From positions 496,001 through 560,000 of the forward strand of contig NZ_CP012573.1 of assembly GCF_001280205.1 (NCBI RefSeq): DNA of 64,000 bases, given 5' to 3'. Positions 51,534 to 59,673 of the stretch are shown here, in pieces. Both the position numbers and the translations under genes were made by a program. This stretch comes from Clavibacter capsici (GTDB taxonomy: Bacteria; Actinomycetota; Actinomycetes; Actinomycetales; Microbacteriaceae). The notes below the pieces were generated by a model. It searched no databases. It had not been told where the DNA came from and saw only the letters and a list, made by a program, of their open reading frames with translations. Within the stretch, counting starts at the first letter, position 1. Each line of letters opens with the position of its first letter.

Positions 51534-52016
51534 CTAGGCGCCCGCCGGGCCGAGCCGGCCGAGCAGCTCCGCGAGCATGCGGCGTTCCCGGGCGTCGAGC
51601 GGGGCGAGCAGCGCCTCCTCGGTCGCGAGGTGGTCGGGGAGCACGCGGTCGACGAGCTCCCGGCCCGCCGCGGTGAGCTCGACGAGCTTGCCGCGCCCGT
51701 CCTCGGGGCGGGGGAGCCGGGTGACGAGGCCGAGCGCCTCGAGGCGGTTGAGGCGCTGGGCGACCGCGCTCGTCGTGATCATCGACTCCTGAGCGAGCGC
51801 AGCCGGAGGCAGGCGGTGGGGTGCTCCCTGGCGCCGGAGGGTCGCGAGCACGTCGAAGGTCGACGCGTCGATCCCGTGGCGCGCGAAGGTGCGGTCGAGC
51901 TCAGCGGCGAGGGTCCCGGCGGCCCGCGCGAGTCGCCCGATGACGGCCATCGGCGAGGCGTCCAGGTCGGGGCGCTCGGTGCGCCACTGCTCGAGGATGC
52001 GGTCGACGTGGTCCAT
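51534..52016 (-). CDS. MarR-family regulator of the divergent EamA transporter
   Basis: A 160-residue regulator: TFDVLATLRRQGAPHRLPPAALAQESMITTSAVAQRLNRLEALGLVTRLPRPEDGRGKLVELTAAGREL gives the full MarR helix-turn-helix and wing (about residues 52-120). TAGGAT lies six bases before the ATG (leaderless). It is divergent from an EamA exporter with nested inverted repeats between them. Confidence 0.92.
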   Translation of the reverse strand: MDHVDRILEQWRTERPDLDASPMAVIGRLARAAGTLAAELDRTFARHGIDASTFDVLATLRRQGAPHRLPPAALAQESMITTSAVAQRLNRLEALGLVTRLPRPEDGRGKLVELTAAGRELVDRVLPDHLATEEALLAPLDARERRMLAELLGRLGPAGA

Positions 52017-52029
52017 GCGTCGATCCTAC

Positions 52030-52068
52030 TGGCTAAGCGATGAGCTACATTGGCTCAGTGCTTAGCCA
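52030..52068. promoter_or_regulatory. Nested inverted repeats in the MarR/EamA promoter
   Basis: The outer repeat TGGCTAAGC (52030-52038) pairs with GCTTAGCCA (52060-52068). The inner repeat TGAGC (52041-52045) pairs with GCTCA (52053-52057). The rightward -10 TACATT (52046-52051) sits exactly in the inner loop. A MarR dimer here could block both promoters. Confidence 0.6.
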
Positions 52069-52996
52069 TCGTGTCCGACTCGTCCTCCTGACCGCCGTGG
52101 CGCCCGTCCTCTGGGGCACGACCTACGCCACCTCCACCGCCTTCCTGGTGCCCGGGCATCCCCTGCTGACCGCGACGCTCCGCGCGCTGCCCGCCGGTCT
52201 GGTGCTGCTCGCGATCGGTCGCCGGCTCCCGCACGGCGCCTGGTGGTGGCGCTCCGCCGTCCTCGGCGCGCTCAACATCGGCGCGTTCTTCGCGTTCCTC
52301 TTCATCGCGGCTGATCGCCTGCCCGGCGGGGTCGCGGCGGTGATCGGGGGGATCCAGCCGTTGCTCGTCTCCGCGCTCGCCGCGTGCGTGCTCGGGGAGC
52401 GATCGCCGATCCGGGTGGTCCTCGCCGGGATCGCGGGCCTCGCGGGCGTCGCGCTCATCGTGCTGCGGGCCGACGCACGGCTCGATGCGACCGGCGTCGG
52501 TGCCGCCCTCGCCGGGGCGGTCTGCATGGCCGTGGGCGTGGTGCTCGCGAAGCGGTGGGGTGGGGATCACCCGCCCCTCCTGACGACGTCCTGGCAGCTC
52601 CTCGCCGGCGGGATCCTCCTCGCGGCGCTCACGGCGGCGTGCGAGCCGCTGCCCGCCGCACCTCTCACGCTCGTGAACGTCGCCGGGTACGCGTACCTCG
52701 CTCTCGTCGGCACCGCGCTCGCGTACCTCCTGTGGTTCCGCGGCGTGCGCGGGCTCCCGGCCCGCGTGCCCGCGTTCCTGGGGTCGCTCAGCCCGGTCGT
52801 CGCCGTCGTGATCGGGCTCGGCTGGTCGGGCGAGACGCTGTCACCGGTGCAGGCTCTCGGGATGGGCCTGGTGCTGGCCTCGGTCGGCGCGGCCGTCGCG
52901 GCCCGGGCTCCGCGTCCGTCCACGCCGCGCTCGGGGGAGTCGCATCCCGAGGAGCGGGGCCGCGACGCGCGTCCCCCTGCCAGGATGTCCCGGTGA
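52058..52996 (+). CDS. EamA-family transporter
   Basis: A 312-residue exporter with ten membrane segments in two EamA repeats (TAVAPVLWGTTYATSTAFLVPG at the start of repeat 1, NVAGYAYLALVGTALAYLLWFRGVR in repeat 2). GTG at 52058 follows the -10 TACATT by six bases and is chosen for a leaderless transcript. An ATG at 52040 in the same frame lies upstream of that -10. The Pro/Arg-rich tail overlaps the GrpB start. Confidence 0.85.
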   Translation: MLSHRVRLVLLTAVAPVLWGTTYATSTAFLVPGHPLLTATLRALPAGLVLLAIGRRLPHGAWWWRSAVLGALNIGAFFAFLFIAADRLPGGVAAVIGGIQPLLVSALAACVLGERSPIRVVLAGIAGLAGVALIVLRADARLDATGVGAALAGAVCMAVGVVLAKRWGGDHPPLLTTSWQLLAGGILLAALTAACEPLPAAPLTLVNVAGYAYLALVGTALAYLLWFRGVRGLPARVPAFLGSLSPVVAVVIGLGWSGETLSPVQALGMGLVLASVGAAVAARAPRPSTPRSGESHPEERGRDARPPARMSR

Positions 52997-53577
52997 TGGA
53001 CGACCGCGCCCGCCGCCGACCCGACGTGACGACCGTGGAGGTGGTGGGCGGGCAGCCGCCGCTCACGATGGGGCTGCAGGAGCACGACCCCGGCTGGGCG
53101 GAGGCGTACCTCGCGCACCGGCGGCGGATCCTCGAGGCCGTGGGCGACGCGGCGCTCGCCGTGGAGCACATCGGCTCCACGTCCGTGCCGGGCCTCGCCG
53201 CGAAGCCCATCGTCGACGTGGTGGTCGTCGTGGCCGACGTCACGGCGGAGGAGGACCACGTCGAGCGCCTCGTCGCCGCGGGCTACGCGCTGCGGGTCCG
53301 CGAGCCCGGGCACCGCCTCGTGCGCACGCCGGCGCGGGACGTCCACGTGCACGTGTACGAGGAGGGCGATCCCGCGGTGGAGGCGTACCTGCTGCTCCGC
53401 GACCGGCTGCGCTCCGATGCGGCCGACCGGGGCCTCTACGAGCGCACGAAGCGGGAGCTGATGACGCGGCGGTGGGAGACGATGGACGCCTACGCGGAGG
53501 CGAAGTCCGCGGTGATCCAGGGGATCCTCGGGCGGGCGCGGGCGGCGCGCGAGGCGCGCGGATCCGGACCCGTCTGA
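52996..53577 (+). CDS. GrpB-family protein (UPF0157, nucleotidyltransferase-like fold)
   Basis: A 193-residue GrpB-like protein: VEHIGSTSVPGLAAKPIVDVVVVV at about residue 55, the nucleotidyltransferase-type GS...D pattern of the family, and VHVHVYEEGDPAVEAYLLLRDRLR. Some members are linked to CoA metabolism (DephosphoCoA kinase fusions). Function otherwise unknown. ATG overlaps the EamA stop. Confidence 0.88.
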   Translation: MDDRARRRPDVTTVEVVGGQPPLTMGLQEHDPGWAEAYLAHRRRILEAVGDAALAVEHIGSTSVPGLAAKPIVDVVVVVADVTAEEDHVERLVAAGYALRVREPGHRLVRTPARDVHVHVYEEGDPAVEAYLLLRDRLRSDAADRGLYERTKRELMTRRWETMDAYAEAKSAVIQGILGRARAAREARGSGPV

Positions 53578-53585
53578 GCGACGCG

Positions 53586-53987
53586 CTAGCGGAACGGCCA
53601 GTCGTCGATCGTGTGCGGGGTCGCGATGACCTGCACGTCGTCGGCGTAGACGATGCGCCCGGGCGTCCGCGTGCGGAGCTCCTGCCACGGGACGTCGTGC
53701 CGGTCGAGCAGGGCGAGGTAGTCGGCCGTGAACGCGAGGAGGTCCGTGGCGCTGGCGAGGAACCAGGCGCGCGCGCCGGGATTCAGGACCCGGTCGTAGC
53801 ACTCGGGGTCGACCGAGCGCGGATCCGCGTAGGACTCGGACGCGCGCGCGTTCGCCGCGTCCATCCACTCGCCCTCCTCGTCCGAGAGCATGCCGCTGAG
53901 GCGCAGCCCGTCGGCGAGGGCGAAGACCCCGGGGAACGTCCCGCGGCGGTTGGGGACGGCGCTCTGGAAGCGGACGTAGTCGGGCAC
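53586..53987 (-). CDS. Conserved hypothetical protein (DUF, YVRFQS-type)
   Basis: A 133-residue soluble protein of a kind frequent in actinobacteria: YVRFQSAVPNRRGTFPGVFALADGL, then DPECYDRVLNPGARAWFLASA, DYLALLDRHDVPW and DDVQVIATPHTIDDWPF. No function is known to me. GTG start with TAGCAT six bases upstream suggests a leaderless transcript. Confidence 0.75.
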   Translation of the reverse strand: MPDYVRFQSAVPNRRGTFPGVFALADGLRLSGMLSDEEGEWMDAANARASESYADPRSVDPECYDRVLNPGARAWFLASATDLLAFTADYLALLDRHDVPWQELRTRTPGRIVYADDVQVIATPHTIDDWPFR

Positions 53988-54122
53988 GCGCCGATGCTAG
54001 GGAGCCGGGCTGCGGATTCGGCCGCGCGGGCGCGGAGCGGACAGCGGGCGGCGCCGGGCGGGCATGCGGCGGGCGCTGCGCGGGCATCCGGCCGCCGCAC
54101 GGGGCGGGTGGTGGCGCCGCGC

Positions 54123-54245
54123 GGATCCGCTCGCACCCCAGACGGGAGACCCGTGCCCGCGCGGAGCACGCTGCTCGGCGTCACCGTGCCCGGCTACGAC
54201 GACCAGCTCGTGGAGGTCGAGGCGGTCGCGGCCGTCGTCGGCTGA
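54123..54245 (+). pseudogene. RidA-family C-terminal remnant
   Basis: About 30 codons reading PARSTLLGVTVPGYDDQLVEVEAVAAVV, which closely matches the C-terminal strand-turn of RidA/YjgF proteins (the R-x-T-x-x-GV ... LVE-x-EAVA ending). The rest of the RidA fold is absent: the 130 bases upstream are Arg/Ala-rich and unlike the family. It looks like the tail of a deleted gene. It could instead be a chance match, but the residue spacing is good. Confidence 0.45.
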
Positions 54246-54267
54246 GCGGTAGCGCGCGGCCGGATCC

Positions 54268-54564
54268 TCAGAAGTCGCGTCCCGTGTCGCCCGGCGCTCC
54301 GGATCCGATGCGGGTGAGGTGCACCCGGCGACCCAGGCGGATGAGCGGGCGGATCATCAGCTGGATGCTGCCGACGAGGAACAGCCACGTGCCCGCCGTG
54401 GTGGTGGACTCGGAGAAGAAGAGGACGCTGCCGGCGACGAACCACGCCGCGACCATGATGTCGTTGACGATGCTCGCGACCTCGTACTTGTGGCGGATGA
54501 CGAGCTCCTCGTCCCCGATCGTGATCGTCAGGGAGCGGCTGGGCGGGGGATCCTGTGACGTCAT
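54268..54564 (-). CDS. YrhK-like small membrane protein
   Basis: A 98-residue protein with a YrhK-type domain: GDEELVIRHKYEVASIVNDIMVAAWFVAGSVLFF and TAGTWLFLVGSIQLMIRPLIRLGRRVHL give two membrane helices separated by a short loop. Function unknown. The ATG chosen gives MTSQDPP and is preceded by TTGCAT at six bases, a weaker version of the leaderless pattern. Confidence 0.8.
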   Translation of the reverse strand: MTSQDPPPSRSLTITIGDEELVIRHKYEVASIVNDIMVAAWFVAGSVLFFSESTTTAGTWLFLVGSIQLMIRPLIRLGRRVHLTRIGSGAPGDTGRDF

Positions 54565-54646
54565 CCGTCGATGCAACCACGGGGACGCGCCCTGCCGTCG
54601 CGCCGGGGCGGCACCGGGAGCCGGAACGACCGCGTCGACCGCCGGA

Positions 54647-55648
54647 TCAGAGCGCCGACGCCCGCCAGGCGTCGACCGCGGCCAGCAGCTCGGCCCGCCG
54701 CTCGTCGGGGAGGAACGACGCCTCGAACGAGTTGCGGGCGAGGAGCGCGACCTGGTCGTCGTCGAACGCGTGCGCCTGGCGCAGCTGCCGGAGGTTCTCG
54801 CCGAGGTAGCCGCCGAAGTAGGCCGGGTCGTCGCTGTTCACCATCGCGAGGACCCCGCGGGCGAGCAGCTCGGGCAGCGCGTGCTCGTCGAGGGTCTCGT
54901 TCACACCGAGGCGCACGTTCGAGAGCGGGCAGACGGTGAGCGGGATCCGGTCGGCGACGAGCCGGTCGACGAGCGCGGGATCCTCGAGGCAGCGCACGCC
55001 GTGATCCACCCGCTCGACGTGCAGCAGGTCGAGCGCCTCCCACACGTACGCGGGCGGGCCCTCCTCGCCCGCGTGCGCGACGGCGTGCAGACCCAGCTCC
55101 CGGGCCCGCGCGAACACGTCGACGAACAGCGACGGCGGGTAGCCGACCTCGGCGGAGTCGAGCCCGACCGCGAGCAGGTCGTGGGTGCGGTGCGCGACCG
55201 ACTCGAGGGTCGCCATCGCCTCCTCCACCGGGCGGTCGCGGAGGAAGGAGAGGATCAGGCCGCCCGAGATGCCGTGGCGGACGCGCGCGTCGCGGAGGGC
55301 GTCGAGCAGCCCGTCGAGCACGTCGTCGACGGCGACGCCCCGGGTCGTGTGCGCCTGCGGGTCGAACGACATCTCCACGTGCCGGATCCCGTCCGCCGCG
55401 GCCCGCTCGAGGTACGCGGCCGCGAGGTCGTGGAAGTCGCGGCGGGTGCGGAGCACCGCGGTGCACGCGTAGTAGAGGTCGAGGAACGACTGCAGGTCGG
55501 TGAAGGCGTAGCGCGAGCGGAGGTCCTCGATGCCCGCGTACGGCAGCTCGACGCCGTTGCGCTCGGCCAGCTCGAAGACCAGCTCCGGTTCGAGGGTCCC
55601 CTCGACGTGGAGGTGCAGCTCGGCGGTGGGCGGGAGGGTGGAGATCAT
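54647..55648 (-). CDS. Adenosine/adenine deaminase
   Basis: A 333-residue zinc barrel deaminase: zinc ligands His-x-His in ELHLHVEGTLEP (residues 10-21), His in AVAHAGEEGPPAYVWEAL with the catalytic Glu, LHVERVDHGVRC with the catalytic His, and MVNSDDPAYFGG. It removes ammonia from adenosine or, as in the Aah1-like group with this VEGTLEP and DDPA pattern, from adenine. I cannot choose between them. TACCGT lies six bases before the ATG. Confidence 0.92.
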   Translation of the reverse strand: MISTLPPTAELHLHVEGTLEPELVFELAERNGVELPYAGIEDLRSRYAFTDLQSFLDLYYACTAVLRTRRDFHDLAAAYLERAAADGIRHVEMSFDPQAHTTRGVAVDDVLDGLLDALRDARVRHGISGGLILSFLRDRPVEEAMATLESVAHRTHDLLAVGLDSAEVGYPPSLFVDVFARARELGLHAVAHAGEEGPPAYVWEALDLLHVERVDHGVRCLEDPALVDRLVADRIPLTVCPLSNVRLGVNETLDEHALPELLARGVLAMVNSDDPAYFGGYLGENLRQLRQAHAFDDDQVALLARNSFEASFLPDERRAELLAAVDAWRASAL

Positions 55649-55791
55649 CCGACCACGGTATCGGGCGGGCGCCGGTCGGCTGCCGTGCCGGTCGCGACCC
55701 GTCTGCGCGCATGGTCGCGTGGATCCCGACGACGAGCCCGACCTTGTCCCCGAGCTGCTGGTCGCCGACCTCGCCGCGAGGAGACGGGCGT

Positions 55792-55823
55792 CCGCGGCCC
55801 GCCCGAGGTCGGACGGGCCGCGG
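55792..55823 (-). terminator. Terminator after the DsbA-like gene
   Basis: A 10-base perfect stem (55792-55801 with 55814-55823) four bases beyond the DsbA-like stop, closing the leftward operon. Confidence 0.6.
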
Positions 55824-55827
55824 CCCC

Positions 55828-56634
55828 TCACCCCTCCGCGATCCCCGCGGGCAGCGCGGCCCCGGCCGCCGTGAGCGCGTCGACGAGCTGCTGACCGCTG
55901 ACCGTGGTCGTCTTCTGCCCGCCGATCATGAGGGTCGGCGTGCCGGTGACGCCCGCGGAGGCCGCGGCATCGGTGTTCGCGGTGATCCAGCCGGCGTAGG
56001 CGCCCTTCTCCGTGCAGGTGAGGGCCTCGGGGTCGGTGACGCCCTGCCCGCCGAGCCAGGAGGAGAAGTCCTTCCCTGTCCAGGAGTCCGTCGCCGCGGA
56101 GTGGTTCGCGAAGAGGGCGGAGTGCACGCCGGGCCAGGCGGACGGGTCGTGCTGGAGGACGCACGCGGCGGTGCTGCCGGCGACGCGGCCGTAGTTCGTG
56201 ACGATCCGGATGGGGTGATAGACGACGCGCACCTGCCCGGATGCGGCGACCCGGTCGAGGAGCGGGCCGGTCGCCCCCTCGTACTCCTGGCAGTGCGGGC
56301 AGGAGTAGTCCTCGTAGACGTCGAGCGTCACGGGCGCGTCCGCGGCGCCGACCGACACGGCGTCGGGCTCGGTGGTGACGTGCGCCTCGCCGCCGCTCCC
56401 CAGCTGCACGGTGGCGTCCGCGGTGGGCGCCACGCTGCCGGCGGACGCCTGGTCGCGGAGGAGGCTCGCGCCGCCCCAGATGCCGGCGACGAGGATCACG
56501 ACGGCGCCGGCGACGCCGAGCTGGGTCAGCAGGCGGCGGCGCTTCCGCTTCGCCTCCTCGAGGCGGCGCCGGGCGTTGGCCTTCTCGCGGATCTCGCGGG
56601 TGCGGTCGCGGTCGGCGCTGGTCTTCTTGCTCAT
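55828..56634 (-). CDS. DsbA/thioredoxin-fold membrane-anchored protein
   Basis: A 268-residue protein: basic N-terminus (REIREKANARRRLEEAKRKRRR), one membrane anchor (about 37-58), then an extracytoplasmic thioredoxin fold with active site Cys112-Pro-His-Cys115 and the cis-Pro loop GVTGTPTLMIGG. It makes or rearranges disulfides, or reduces proteins for copper delivery. It lies 91 bases downstream of the CopD-CtaG gene on the same strand, so a role in cytochrome-oxidase copper insertion is plausible (inference). Confidence 0.9.
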   Translation of the reverse strand: MSKKTSADRDRTREIREKANARRRLEEAKRKRRRLLTQLGVAGAVVILVAGIWGGASLLRDQASAGSVAPTADATVQLGSGGEAHVTTEPDAVSVGAADAPVTLDVYEDYSCPHCQEYEGATGPLLDRVAASGQVRVVYHPIRIVTNYGRVAGSTAACVLQHDPSAWPGVHSALFANHSAATDSWTGKDFSSWLGGQGVTDPEALTCTEKGAYAGWITANTDAAASAGVTGTPTLMIGGQKTTTVSGQQLVDALTAAGAALPAGIAEG

Positions 56635-56725
56635 GGTGCGGTGCTCCTGTCGTCGGTTCGGACGGGGTGGTGGTGGGGGTCGATGCGGAGGGGGGAGGTC
56701 GGGACGCGGTCGCGCACGCGGGGCA

Positions 56726-58825
56726 TCACGGCGTCGGCCGCCGCTCGTCGGCGCGCTCGTCGAGGGCGGACAGCCGCGCGTTGTAGGCGCGGAGCTCGGC
56801 GTCGTCGTCGCGCGCGGCCGCGCGGTCGTAGCGGGTGGCCGCCCGCTGCTCGGAGGTGGACCACTGGCGCACGACCATGAGCGCCACGAGCACGACGGGC
56901 AGCTCGCCCGCGCCCCACGCGATGCCGCCGCCCGCCGCCTGGTCCGCGAGCAGCTGCGCGTCCGTCGCGATGCCGAGCTGGTGCCACCAGTCGATCGCGA
57001 GGACCTGCGTGCCCGACATGATCGCGAGGCCGAAGAACGCGTGGAACGCCATCGTGGCGAGCAGGAGCATCAGCCGGATCGGGTAGGGCGGGCGCTTCGG
57101 TCCCGGATCCACCCCGATCAGCACGAAGAAGAAGAGGTAGCCGCTGAGGAGGAAGTGGACGGTCATCAGCATGTGGCCCTGGTGGGTGGCGAGCGACCAC
57201 TCGAACCACGGCGTGTAGTAGAAGGCCACGAGGCTGCCGGCGAAGACGATCGCGGCGACGATCGGGTTCGTCACGATGCGCGAGTACCGGGAGTGCGTCG
57301 CGGCGAGCACCCACTCGCGCACGCCGCGGCTGCCGTCCTTCCGGGCCGGCAGCGCGCGCAGCAGCAGGAGCACGGGGGCGCCGAGCACGAGCAGCGGCGT
57401 GACGTACATCATCAGCAGCATGTGCTGGATCATGTGGGTGCTGAAGTGCACCGCCCCGTACACCGCGGGTCCGCCGCTGGTCGCGTAGACGAGCACCGCG
57501 CAGCCGAGCAGCCACGGCACGGTCCGGGCGGCCGACCAGGCGTCGCCGCGCCGGCGGAGGCGCCGCACCGCGACGAGGTAGAGGCCGGCCATCGCCGCCG
57601 CGACGCCGAGGAACAGGACGTCCGGGTGGAAGGCCGTGAGCATCCGCAGCGGCGTGACCGGGTCGGGGAAGGTGAACCCCACGAGCGAGGCGAGCGGGTC
57701 GACGTCGGCGATCGTGGTCTGCGGCACCGGCGGGGCGCTGCGCGAGAGCGCCACCGAGACGCCCATCGCGACGGACATCACGACCACCTCGCCGACCGCG
57801 AGCCGGAGGAAGGCGGTCCGGCGGCTCGCGTCGCGGACGAGCGCGGGGATCAGGATGCGGCGGTGCGCGAGCCCGGCGGCGCCGAGCCCGACGAGGAACG
57901 CCGTCTTCACGAGCAGCAGCAGCCCGTACGGGGTGGTGACGAGGTCGAGCGGCGTGCCGATGCGGAGCGACGCGTTGACGGTGCCGGACAGCGCGACCGC
58001 CACGAACGCCCAGCCGGCGAGCGTGGAGTAGCGGCGGACGACCGCCGGCAGCGCGCCCTTCGCGAGCTTGTGGCAGAGGATCACCGCGACCAGGCCGCCG
58101 GCCCACACGGTGACGCCGACGAGGTGGATCCCGAGGCTGTCGACCGCGTTCGCGTGCTCGTAGGTGCCCGCGGCGTGGCCCGACAGCGAGAGCGGGAGCA
58201 GCGAGGCGAGGGCGACGGCCGCGGCCGCGCCGATGCCCGCGACGCTCCGGGTCCACGCGCTGATGCCGAACGCGACGGCCACGCACACCACCGAGGCGAC
58301 GAGGGTCTGGCCGAGCTCGAGCCGGAACGTGAAGTAGCCGAACTGGCTCCGGAAGGTCGGGGAGGTGAGCGGGACGCCGATCACGTTGGCGCCGGAGAGG
58401 ACGAGCACCGCGATGCTCGCGGCGAGCCACACGGCGGCCGCGCGCGACGCCCACCGGGTGGCCTTCCACTGCGCGAAGCTCGCCAGCCCGGGCTGCTTCC
58501 GCTGCCCGGGCAGCGCGAAGGCGGCGACCACGAGCAGACCGATGGTCACGGAGGCGGCGGCGTCGTGGATCACGCGCGCGACGGGCAGGCCGTAGGTGAC
58601 GACGTCGCCGGGATCCACCAGCAGGGTCTGCGTCGTCGCGCCCGTGAAGGAGGCGGCGGCCAGCGTCACGACGACGGCGAGCGGGAGGCACGCCCACAGC
58701 AGCGTGTCGCGCCCGCGGACGTGCGGGACGGTCAGCGTGCGGGGCACGAGGACGGGGTCGTCGGGATCGGGGCGGTCGCGGTCGGTGCCGGGATCGGCGG
58801 AGGGCAGGGCGGAGGGAGGGGGCAT
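56726..58825 (-). CDS. CopD - cytochrome c oxidase assembly factor CtaG fusion
   Basis: A 699-residue integral membrane protein in two parts. Residues about 60-340 are a CopD-like copper import domain (VTYGLPVARVIHDAAASVTIG, with a GIHLVGVTVWAGGL helix carrying His and Trp). Residues about 380-660 are a caa3-type assembly (CtaG) domain (STHMIQHMLLMMYVTPLLVLG, HQGHMLMTVHFLLSGYLFFF, MAFHAFFGLAIM), rich in His and Met. The fusion is usual in actinobacteria. It suggests direct transfer of copper from import to oxidase assembly. The first 35 residues are Pro/Asp-rich. Confidence 0.92.
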   Translation of the reverse strand: MPPPSALPSADPGTDRDRPDPDDPVLVPRTLTVPHVRGRDTLLWACLPLAVVVTLAAASFTGATTQTLLVDPGDVVTYGLPVARVIHDAAASVTIGLLVVAAFALPGQRKQPGLASFAQWKATRWASRAAAVWLAASIAVLVLSGANVIGVPLTSPTFRSQFGYFTFRLELGQTLVASVVCVAVAFGISAWTRSVAGIGAAAAVALASLLPLSLSGHAAGTYEHANAVDSLGIHLVGVTVWAGGLVAVILCHKLAKGALPAVVRRYSTLAGWAFVAVALSGTVNASLRIGTPLDLVTTPYGLLLLVKTAFLVGLGAAGLAHRRILIPALVRDASRRTAFLRLAVGEVVVMSVAMGVSVALSRSAPPVPQTTIADVDPLASLVGFTFPDPVTPLRMLTAFHPDVLFLGVAAAMAGLYLVAVRRLRRRGDAWSAARTVPWLLGCAVLVYATSGGPAVYGAVHFSTHMIQHMLLMMYVTPLLVLGAPVLLLLRALPARKDGSRGVREWVLAATHSRYSRIVTNPIVAAIVFAGSLVAFYYTPWFEWSLATHQGHMLMTVHFLLSGYLFFFVLIGVDPGPKRPPYPIRLMLLLATMAFHAFFGLAIMSGTQVLAIDWWHQLGIATDAQLLADQAAGGGIAWGAGELPVVLVALMVVRQWSTSEQRAATRYDRAAARDDDAELRAYNARLSALDERADERRPTP

Positions 58826-59031
58826 GGGAGGTGTCCTGGGTGGGCGCCGAGAGGGGGCGCGGCGGGACGGCCGGCTCTCCGGAGGGAGGCGATCCGAGCG
58901 GTGCGGATGCGCCGGGGGTGCGGAGGGTGCGGGCGCGTCGGGGCGCGCGTCGGAGGACGCGCGAGGGCACGGCGCCGTGGGGCGTCGTGCGTCGTCCGGG
59001 CGCGCGGGAGCGCGCCGGACCGGCGGACGGA

Positions 59032-59673
59032 TCAGGCGGCGGCGGGCGGCCCGCGGTCGGGCAGCGCGGCGACGCAGACGCCGAGGTCGCGGATCCCCAC
59101 GCGGATGGCGCGCGCGACGCGGTGGCGGACCTCGGCGCGCGGCACGATGTCGAGCGCCGCCACGAGGACCAGCGCCCGGAGGCTCGTGCGCGCGAGGGCC
59201 ACGAGGTCCCAGAAGGCGCGCTCGCCGGAGCGGAGCGCCACGATCGTGAGGACGGCCGCGAGCAGGTGCGCGACCCACATGGCGGATCCGTGGTGCATCC
59301 CGCCCATGTCGCCGGTGCCGCCCATGTGGCCGGCGCCGCTGCTGACGAGGTGCCCGCCCATGCCGTGGTGCCCGCCGACCACCTGTATGGTCGTCGAGGT
59401 GGGCGCGCCCACCGAGAAGAGGAGGTGCAGCACGGCCTGGCTGCACACGACGGCCACCGCGAGCCGCGCGGTCGAGACGGTGCGGCCGGCGAGCAGCACG
59501 CACGTCGGCAGGGCGAGCGCCGCCGCGACGACGAGGCCGACCGCGCCCGGGACGGGCCCGCCGCCGGCGAGGTGCGACAGCATCGACACGAGGATGGCGA
59601 AGGCGGCCGTGACGGCGCCGCGCACGACGCGCGTCCCCCGCCCGGCCATCGCCGGCGTCTCCGCTCCGCTCAT
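59032..59673 (-). CDS. Multi-spanning membrane protein with His/Met/Gly-rich loop, paralogue of the 4.6 kb gene
   Basis: A 213-residue protein with about four membrane segments and a striking loop GGHHGMGGHLVSSGAGHMGGTGDMGGMHH (near residues 99-127), which looks made for copper. The C-terminus is Arg-rich. It shares layout with the protein at 4566-5216, described there. It is 206 bases upstream of the CopD-CtaG gene on the same strand. Family unknown. Confidence 0.78.
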   Translation of the reverse strand: MSGAETPAMAGRGTRVVRGAVTAAFAILVSMLSHLAGGGPVPGAVGLVVAAALALPTCVLLAGRTVSTARLAVAVVCSQAVLHLLFSVGAPTSTTIQVVGGHHGMGGHLVSSGAGHMGGTGDMGGMHHGSAMWVAHLLAAVLTIVALRSGERAFWDLVALARTSLRALVLVAALDIVPRAEVRHRVARAIRVGIRDLGVCVAALPDRGPPAAA

